DNA from: CAYWMD01 sp964458575
GTDB lineage: Bacteria; Verrucomicrobiota; Verrucomicrobiia; Limisphaerales; JADLHS01
Assembly (NCBI GenBank): GCA_964458575.1
Contig: CAYWMD010000033.1
Span: 6,504 to 70,503 of the forward strand
Direction of reading: 5' to 3'
DNA: 64,000 nt
Shown here one piece after another: positions 59,021-64,000 of this stretch; position 1 is the stretch's first letter; every line of letters starts with the position of its first letter. The translations under genes were made by a program, and so were the position numbers. The notes beneath the pieces are model-generated. The model was not told the DNA's origin. It saw nothing but the letters and a program-made list of their open reading frames with translations, and searched no databases.

Positions 59021-59827
59021 TCAGCCCTGGTTGGCTGCGAACGGATTCTTTCGGGCCGACGCCGCGGAATGCTTCGGCAGGAACACCGGACTCACGAACA
59101 GATAAATCCATCCGAGCACGATATGTCCGGCCACCACGAACAGCAGGGCCGCCTGGTCCAGCACGCCGTAACCGTAGAGCCAGATCCCGGCCGCCATCAG
59201 CAACGCGCCGGGCAGCAGGGCCGCGCCGGCCAGTTGGCAGGCTTCCGCCAGCCGCAGGTCGCGATTCGCAAAGAAAGCAATCAGCCACGCGGGCACCGCG
59301 TAAATCGTCGCCAACGCGAACCAGAGCATCAGCAACCCAACCACCGTGATCACCACGGCTCCGGCCAGCAACGCGGGTTGCCATGCTCCCCACCACGGCT
59401 TCAACTCCTGCCGATTAAATGCCACGATCCACTTCGCCGGATAGCGGGCTTCAAACTGGCCCGCCAGCAGGTAAATTTGCAAGGCGTCCTTGCCAAACTC
59501 CACCTGGACATGCGCCGGTGATCGTAATTCGCTCCGATGGTCCAGATTCACGCTGAAGGCCAGAAAGGTGCCCTCGGCCAGCAATTCAGGCGACCCGCCC
59601 GGCCACTGCAAAGTGCCATATTGAATTTCCCCCTCCTCCGGCAACTGCTCGATGGCGGCGCGAATGGTGGGACACCAGGCATCGTGCAAGAACCACACGA
59701 CCGAAGCTGCCACGAGCATCGCCACGATGAACTGAACCAACCACAACCGGCCGGCCGTGGCGCGCGCGAACGCCGCCACGCCGCGGGGCGTCAGCGGCTC
59801 CCAAGCGAACTCAGGAAGATGGTTCAT
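59021..59827 (-). CDS. Hypothetical multi-pass membrane protein
   Basis: 268 residues. TM1 about 30-48; an extracytoplasmic beta-rich segment (about 50-135, with 'EGEIQYGTLQWPGGSPELLA' and 'HVQVEFGKDALQIYLLAG'); then three or four TM helices between ~150 and ~250. The family is not recognised. 68 bp upstream of the LysM gene start on the same strand, so possibly cotranscribed. Confidence 0.7.
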   Translation of the reverse strand: MNHLPEFAWEPLTPRGVAAFARATAGRLWLVQFIVAMLVAASVVWFLHDAWCPTIRAAIEQLPEEGEIQYGTLQWPGGSPELLAEGTFLAFSVNLDHRSELRSPAHVQVEFGKDALQIYLLAGQFEARYPAKWIVAFNRQELKPWWGAWQPALLAGAVVITVVGLLMLWFALATIYAVPAWLIAFFANRDLRLAEACQLAGAALLPGALLMAAGIWLYGYGVLDQAALLFVVAGHIVLGWIYLFVSPVFLPKHSAASARKNPFAANQG

Positions 59828-59891
59828 CGCGACCTATGGAAGAAAGTGCTGTGGTGGAATTCAAGCAAGGTTTTTATTTTGAAGCACTCGT

Positions 59892-60299
59892 ATGGATGGT
59901 AGCATCTCGTGGATGAAATCCAAGATCGTGGTTGCGGCGATTTTCCTGATCTTCGCGGTGCTCCTCGCGGTATTGTTCGTACAGCCTGAAGGCGACCGCT
60001 ACTACATCGCCACTTCAGCGGTTGTTCTGATGCCGCTGCCAGCTGGGGTTCTGACAAATTCCTCGCTGATCATTCCCGGCATTCACGTCAAGCAGGTAAA
60101 CACGGCTGGCGTTATTCAACTCGCCGCATTCGGGACAACGCCTGAAAGTGCCCAAACACGAGCCAATGACGCTGCCAGTTCCTATTGTACCAAGGCCAGA
60201 CAGATATATGGGGGCAAAGCTTCAATCATTCAGATGGCCACACCCGCACGCCGCTACTCGATTTTCCATGATCCCCCAATTCCAGAAGCGGTCCGATAA
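59892..60299 (+). CDS. Small hypothetical protein with N-terminal TM segment
   Basis: 135 residues (an alternative start at 59913 gives 128). TM about 9-30, then an extracytoplasmic domain with 'YYIATSAVVLMPLPAGVLTN', 'NTAGVIQLAAFGTTPESAQT' and 'ANDAASSYCTKARQIYG'. The pattern (strand, Ala-rich helix with spaced Ala/Asn) is faintly like a miniature Wzz domain. I do not regard that as an assignment. No clear ribosome-binding site. Confidence 0.5.
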   Translation: MDGSISWMKSKIVVAAIFLIFAVLLAVLFVQPEGDRYYIATSAVVLMPLPAGVLTNSSLIIPGIHVKQVNTAGVIQLAAFGTTPESAQTRANDAASSYCTKARQIYGGKASIIQMATPARRYSIFHDPPIPEAVR

Positions 60300-60322
60300 C
60301 ACGCGGCATCCGGAGAGTCAGG

Positions 60323-60778
60323 TCAAGTGGCCGGCTTCCCGGAAGGCGGTGTGGCCGGTGGCGGATTTTGCGGCTGCTCCGGCGGCGGCGTGTGGATGAT
60401 CGGCAGCGGATAACGCAGCTTCATCACGTCGTCCACCAGCACCTCGACAAAAAAAGTCCCCGCCATCTTGAACTCCACCTGCGGTAGCACCGTGAGATTC
60501 GTTGCGCTCAACGCCGCGTCTTTCAACGCGAACTTCACCTCGGCCTTGCGCAACACCGTCATCTGGTCGGGCGCAATGAGCCGCACGCTTTCGGTGAACT
60601 GGCCCACGCCGGCGGCCCAGCGGTTGAACACGCACAGCCGCAGCGCCACGATCGGCAGCTTCGGCACGCGGATGAAATTGAGCACGCCGATGAGAAAGAA
60701 ATTGCCGTTGGCCTCCTGGCGGACCTCCTCGCACACGAGCGAGCATTGCAAGTCGGGAAGAATTCGGGTCGCGTTCAT
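60323..60778 (-). CDS. Hypothetical cytoplasmic beta-rich protein (DUF6941-like)
   Basis: 151 residues. 'LQCSLVCEEVRQEANGNFFL' followed by 'IGVLNFIRVPKLPIVALRLC' resembles a family of small proteins that open with 'C(D)D(V)RxExxGK' and 'GxY' (recalled as DUF6941; not checked). The C-terminus is a Pro-rich tail (about 128-151). Function unknown. It lies between folD and 59892, flanked upstream by AACGTT-type repeats. Confidence 0.65.
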   Translation of the reverse strand: MNATRILPDLQCSLVCEEVRQEANGNFFLIGVLNFIRVPKLPIVALRLCVFNRWAAGVGQFTESVRLIAPDQMTVLRKAEVKFALKDAALSATNLTVLPQVEFKMAGTFFVEVLVDDVMKLRYPLPIIHTPPPEQPQNPPPATPPSGKPAT

Positions 60779-60866
60779 GGTTTGTTAAATCGTTAAAACG
60801 TTCAATCGTTGAGTCGTATGGTTCCGTCGTCGTCGAATTCGCAGGTCCGTTTTAACGTTTAACCAA
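60779..60866. repeat. AACGTT/CGTTTAAC-type repeats, family G
   Basis: Several short units (TTAAATCGTTAAAACGTT, CAATCGTTGAGTCG, TTTTAACGTTTAACC, CAACGTTTCAACG) form a loose inverted array between folD and the 60323 gene. Another array of the same kind is at 63602-63680. Confidence 0.6.
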
Positions 60867-61757
60867 TCAACGTTTCAACGAATCCTCCGCCGCTCTTACC
60901 GTATTTTGCATCAACATCGCAATCGTCATCGGGCCCACGCCGCCGGGGTTGGGGGTGATTTTGCCCGCGATCGGTTGCACGTTCCTGAAATCCACGTCGC
61001 CCACCAGGCGTGAGCCGCCCTTGGCGTTCGGATCATTCACCCGGTTCACGCCCACATCCATCACCGTGGCCCCGGGCTTCACCATGTCGGCCTTCACGAA
61101 CTCGGCCACCCCCATCGCCGCGATCAGAATGTCCGCGCGGCGGCAGTGCGCCCGGATGTCGCGCGTGGCCGAATGGCAGATCGTCACCGTGGAGTTGGCG
61201 TGTGCTTCCTTCTGGCACAGCATCGCCGCCATCGGTTTGCCGACGATGTTGCCGCGGCCAAGCACCACGACTTCCGCGCCGTCCACTTTGACCTGCGCCC
61301 GCGCCAGCAGCTCCTGAATCCCTGCCGGTGTACAAGGCCGGAATCCGGTCAGGTCGCCCAGCATCAACTTGCCCACGTTCACCGGATGAAAACCGTCCAC
61401 GTCTTTTTGCGGGAGGACCGTGGAATAAACCGTGGCCTGGTTGATCTGCCGCGGCAACGGGGCTTGAACGAGAATCCCGTGCAACCGGGCATCCGCATTC
61501 AATCGCGCCAGCAAAGCGAGCAAATCTCTTTCATCGGTGGTTTCCGGCAGCACGTGGGTTTCGGAAAAAATCCCCAGTTCGGCGCACGTTTTTTCCTTGC
61601 GGCCAACGTAAACCTTGGATGCCGGATCTTCGCCCACGCGCACGAACGCCAGCCCCGGCTGGACACCCCGGTGCTTCAGCGCGCCCACGCGGCCGGTGAG
61701 TTCGCCAAGGATCTGCGCGGCAATGGCGCGACCGTCAATGAGATTCCCCGGCGCCAT
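60867..61757 (-). CDS. folD: Methylenetetrahydrofolate dehydrogenase/methenyltetrahydrofolate cyclohydrolase
   Basis: 296 residues from ATG 61757 (MAPGNLIDGRAIAAQIL). 'YVGRKEKTCAELGI' holds the catalytic Lys; 'GILVQAPLPRQIN' and 'QKDVDGFHPVNVGKL' are folate-site motifs. The NADP site is 'VVVLGRGNIVGKPMAAMLCQ', and the signature is 'PGGVGPMTIAMLMQNT'. Interconverts 5,10-methylene- and 10-formyl-THF, the latter being a substrate of PurH (encoded at 51644). Its start overlaps the stop of the SH3 protein gene by one base (TAATG). Confidence 0.96.
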   Translation of the reverse strand: MAPGNLIDGRAIAAQILGELTGRVGALKHRGVQPGLAFVRVGEDPASKVYVGRKEKTCAELGIFSETHVLPETTDERDLLALLARLNADARLHGILVQAPLPRQINQATVYSTVLPQKDVDGFHPVNVGKLMLGDLTGFRPCTPAGIQELLARAQVKVDGAEVVVLGRGNIVGKPMAAMLCQKEAHANSTVTICHSATRDIRAHCRRADILIAAMGVAEFVKADMVKPGATVMDVGVNRVNDPNAKGGSRLVGDVDFRNVQPIAGKITPNPGGVGPMTIAMLMQNTVRAAEDSLKR

Positions 61758-62893
61758 TATTCGACGACCTGGATGCGCTGAATCGTGATGACCGGGGTGT
61801 TCTTCCAGCGTTCGTCCAGACCTTCCTCGCCCGTCACAATGATGCGATGGCCCTTCCACAGGCGCAGGTCGAGATTGGTCGAACTGGTGTAAAGATAATT
61901 CACGGTCTTGCCGGAAACGGGATCCACCAGCGCGAATTTTGTCGGCGCCTGGATGCTCCACGTACTCTTTACTATCCCCTCGTGCTGCACGATGCGCTTG
62001 GGCGGCGGTTCATCAAACGCCGGCGGTGGCGGCGCGTTGTCCGGCGCGGGCGACGGCACGGCCGCAACCGGCTGCGTGGTCGCGGTGTCCGTCGGCACGG
62101 GCGCGGGTGTGGGCGCTTCGGTCGTTGTTGTGGCGATGGGCGCGGGCGCGGGAACAACCGCGGGCGTGGGCGCCGGTTCGGGCTCGGGCGGTGCGATGGA
62201 AACAACCGGCGGCAATTTTGCGGGGGCGCCGTCCTGTTTCAAATACATCGCCGCCACGAAGGCATACGCATCCGCCGGCGACTCGATTTCCATCCAGTCT
62301 CCCTTCATCGAAATTTCCTTCACCGGGGCGCCGTGTTCGAGCAAACCCACGACGCTGTAGTTTTCACCCGGGCCGGTGCGGACGTTCAGCCGCTTGGGCA
62401 AAACCACCTTGTTTGTGGCATCAACGTAGGAAGCGTGAACCCAGACGTGAACCTGCGGCGGAATGGCAATCTTCGCCCATTGCGTCGGTTCGCCCGCCTT
62501 CGGCTTGTCACGATAAACCTGCTCGATGACCGTCACGGCGTCTCCGGAGTTCAGGCGGGCGATGATCTCGCTGGCGATCGTGGCTTTACCGCGAACATTG
62601 ACGTTGTTGCCGGTGATGGTGGCCTTGCCGGGCGAGAGGAAAATCGGTTTCGCGTCCGGCGTTGGTTCGGGAGCGGCCACCGGGGCTTTCTTGACCGGCT
62701 TCGGCGCAGCTTTCTTTGTGCTCTTTGCACTCTTGGCCGGCGCCGCGGACGTGGTGGCGGCGGGAGCAGCGGTCGGTGTGACGACTGGTGCTGCCGCTGG
62801 CGCAGGCGGGGCGGGCGGCGGATTGGTCGTTTGTTGCGCAACCGCGGTCGCTGCCAGCACTGCGGTGAGAGTCAGCCAAACATTTGTTTTCAT
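61757..62893 (-). CDS. Secreted protein with two bacterial SH3-like domains
   Basis: 378 residues. Signal peptide 1-19 (AVAQ). An Ala/Pro/Lys-rich linker (20-85), SH3b-1 (~92-160, 'GNNVNVRGKATIASEIIARL'), SH3b-2 (~165-220, 'KRLNVRTGPGENYSVVGLLE' with 'GDWMEIESP'). A second Pro/Ala/Thr-rich linker (~225-300) leads to a C-terminal beta domain ('TKFALVDPVSGKTVNYLYTS', 'LRLWKGHRIIVTGEEG'). It probably binds cell-wall peptides in the periplasm. Coupled to folD by TAATG although functionally unrelated. Confidence 0.8.
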   Translation of the reverse strand: MKTNVWLTLTAVLAATAVAQQTTNPPPAPPAPAAAPVVTPTAAPAATTSAAPAKSAKSTKKAAPKPVKKAPVAAPEPTPDAKPIFLSPGKATITGNNVNVRGKATIASEIIARLNSGDAVTVIEQVYRDKPKAGEPTQWAKIAIPPQVHVWVHASYVDATNKVVLPKRLNVRTGPGENYSVVGLLEHGAPVKEISMKGDWMEIESPADAYAFVAAMYLKQDGAPAKLPPVVSIAPPEPEPAPTPAVVPAPAPIATTTTEAPTPAPVPTDTATTQPVAAVPSPAPDNAPPPPAFDEPPPKRIVQHEGIVKSTWSIQAPTKFALVDPVSGKTVNYLYTSSTNLDLRLWKGHRIIVTGEEGLDERWKNTPVITIQRIQVVE

Positions 62894-62896
62894 AGC

Positions 62897-63604
62897 TCAG
62901 GAAAGTAGAGTTTTTATCTCGGTTTGTGTCAATGTCCGCCAGCGGCCCGGTTTCAATTCGCCGAGCTTGATCCTGCCAATCTGCGTCCGCACGAGCCGCC
63001 GGACGGTCAGCCCCTGCGACTCGAACAACCGCCGCACTTCGCGGTTCTTGCCTTCGGCCAGTTCCAATTGCACGACACTTTGCGCCTTGCCCTCGCTCAC
63101 GAGCCAGGTGCGTTCGGCCTTCAGCTTTTCGCCCTCGTGCCACACGCCACGTTCGAACTCCCGCAGCATCGCTTCCTCCACCCGACCGTCAATCGTCGCC
63201 TCGTAACGTTTCCGCACCCCGTATCGCGGGTGGGTCAGCCGCAGGGCGAATTCTCCATCATTGGTCAGGAAAAGCAATCCTTCACTGGCGAAATCCAGAC
63301 GCCCCACCGAATAGACCGTTTGCCATTCCTTGGGCAACAATTCATAAACCGTCGCGCGGCCATGTTCATCCGCCCGCGAGCAGACGCAGCCGCGGGGTTT
63401 GTGCAGGGCCAGGTAAAGCTTGCGTTGCCGGCGAAGCGGCTTGCCGTCCACGGTGACTCGGTCGTGGGCCGGGTCAACCTTGGCGCCCAGCAGCCGGACC
63501 ACCTGCCCGTTCACCGCCACCCGGCCGTCGAGAATGATCTGCTCGCTGGCGCGACGCGACGCCACGCCGGCTTCGGCGAGGAATTTTTGTAAACGGGTGT
63601 TCAA
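62897..63604 (-). CDS. RsuA/RluB-family pseudouridine synthase
   Basis: 235 residues. The N-terminal S4 domain starts 'MNTRLQKFLAEAGVASRRAS' and 'VAVNGQVVRLLGAKVDP'. The catalytic domain has 'VYSVGRLDFASEGLLFLTND' (catalytic Asp in GRLD), 'KRYEATIDGRV' and 'AEGKNREVRRLFESQGL'. The length and the ending fit RluB/RluE/RsuA relatives; whether it targets 23S or 16S rRNA cannot be told here. It lies 3 bp upstream of the SH3 protein gene, and is followed upstream by AACGTT-type repeats and the small basic protein gene. Confidence 0.92.
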   Translation of the reverse strand: MNTRLQKFLAEAGVASRRASEQIILDGRVAVNGQVVRLLGAKVDPAHDRVTVDGKPLRRQRKLYLALHKPRGCVCSRADEHGRATVYELLPKEWQTVYSVGRLDFASEGLLFLTNDGEFALRLTHPRYGVRKRYEATIDGRVEEAMLREFERGVWHEGEKLKAERTWLVSEGKAQSVVQLELAEGKNREVRRLFESQGLTVRRLVRTQIGRIKLGELKPGRWRTLTQTEIKTLLS

Positions 63605-63680
63605 ACGTTGAACCGTGAAAAGCGTTGAATCGTTGAACCGGTTTACCGATGTAACGATTTAACGATTCAACAGTTCAACG
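63602..63680. repeat. CGTTGAA/AACGATTT-type repeats, family G
   Basis: Repeated short units (CAAACGTTGAACCG, AGCGTTGAATCGTTGAACCG, GTAACGATTTAACGATTCAA, CAGTTCAACGG) fill the gap between the pseudouridine synthase and the small basic protein gene. They are related to the array at 60779-60866. Confidence 0.65.
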
Positions 63681-63682
63681 GA

Positions 63683-63838
63683 CTACGCTTCCCCTTTGGT
63701 CTTGCGCAAGCCGGTGATGCGGTCGCCGTCCTTCCACTGGCCGCGTTTCTTGAGGATTTCGACGCGCTCGAAGCGCTTCATGACATTGCGCTTGCCGCCC
63801 AAGGTGGACGCCGCGCGCAGACTGCGATGCTGTGACAT
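63683..63838 (-). CDS. Small basic protein of the Chlamydiae/Verrucomicrobia type
   Basis: 51 residues with a very high Arg/Lys content: it begins MSQHRSLRAASTLGGKRNVM, continues 'KRFERVEILKKRGQWKDGDR' and ends 'ITGLRKTKGEA'. From memory this matches the 'small basic protein' family (TIGR04137) found in Chlamydiae and Verrucomicrobia and thought to associate with the ribosome. I could not check this. Its place next to an rRNA pseudouridine synthase fits a ribosomal role. It supports the assignment of the whole window to Verrucomicrobiota. Confidence 0.8.
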   Translation of the reverse strand: MSQHRSLRAASTLGGKRNVMKRFERVEILKKRGQWKDGDRITGLRKTKGEA

Positions 63839-64000
63839 AAAATCGTTTTCGGTTAAAAGTTCACCCGCTCAAAGTTTGAAGCGGATGGTGTATGTAGCAG
63901 GTCGCCGGGCATCTGCCAATGGCTATTTTCCGTAGGACAGGCGTCGGGGCGCAACTTCGCACCACCACCATCAATTGACCCAAAGTTCGTCCCAGTGACC

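Overview
This window is one stretch of a GC-rich chromosome from a member of the Verrucomicrobiota, most likely of the Pedosphaera/Limisphaera type (subdivision 3). That placement is inference. It rests on a 51-codon basic protein that I recall as a Chlamydiae/Verrucomicrobia family (63683-63838), on two large secreted proteins sharing a C-terminal module ending in RFYRxI, on a chromosome littered with palindromic repeats, and on a type II secretion (T2SS) operon with a divided secretin. There is no rRNA, prophage, transposase or CRISPR array. One tRNA-Leu(CAG) is present.

Layout. 1-5300: a surface protein cut by the window edge, an outer-membrane barrel candidate, a YjbQ-type protein and three small membrane or secreted unknowns. 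5231-23156: the centrepiece. A textbook sigma-54 promoter with helically phased TGCGCA sites upstream heads a collinear operon: small secreted protein, gspE, F, G, H, I, J, K, L, M, a GspC-like gene, a GspD N-domain protein, a separate secretin-pore protein and a sensor histidine kinase. A sigma-54 activator follows at 21807. The operon therefore appears to carry its own control circuit. 23159-31129: secreted or envelope enzymes (glycoside-hydrolase-like protein, SGNH hydrolase, pentapeptide protein, lytic transglycosylase, large Ig-domain amidase). 31322-34999 (minus): sugar-acid catabolism (dehydratase, 2-hydroxyacid dehydrogenase, aldehyde dehydrogenase). 35108-38256 (minus): ABC ATPase, dnaA and glnB. 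38686-38890: a free-standing transcription unit with promoter and strong intrinsic terminator but no gene, a candidate small RNA. 38889-45426: amidohydrolase and three peptide-transporter-type genes. 45566-47902: tRNA-Leu, two Hsp20 genes and class II aldolase. 48103-53194: ABC-2 exporter pair, RlmI-type methyltransferase and purH. 53262-57857 (minus): exopolysaccharide synthesis/export (FHA protein, OPX lipoprotein, Wzc-type autokinase, outer-membrane barrel). 58197-63838: TPR-LysM lipoprotein, unknowns, folD, SH3 protein, RsuA/RluB-type pseudouridine synthase and the small basic protein.

The most unusual signal is how repeats relate to translation in the T2SS operon. At least three families of palindromic repeats lie inside it and every copy is read through in frame. 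They form greatly lengthened, presumably cleavable, prepilin leaders of GspH, I, J and K (46-87 residues), and probably the shorter GspG leader. They also form two 'linker' reading frames (35 and 84 codons) that begin in an ATGA overlap with the upstream gene and stop at the next start codon. Elsewhere repeats are coded inside the SGNH hydrolase and at the N-terminus of the RlmI-type methyltransferase. The secretin appears to be split in the middle of a periplasmic N-domain, each half having its own signal peptide.
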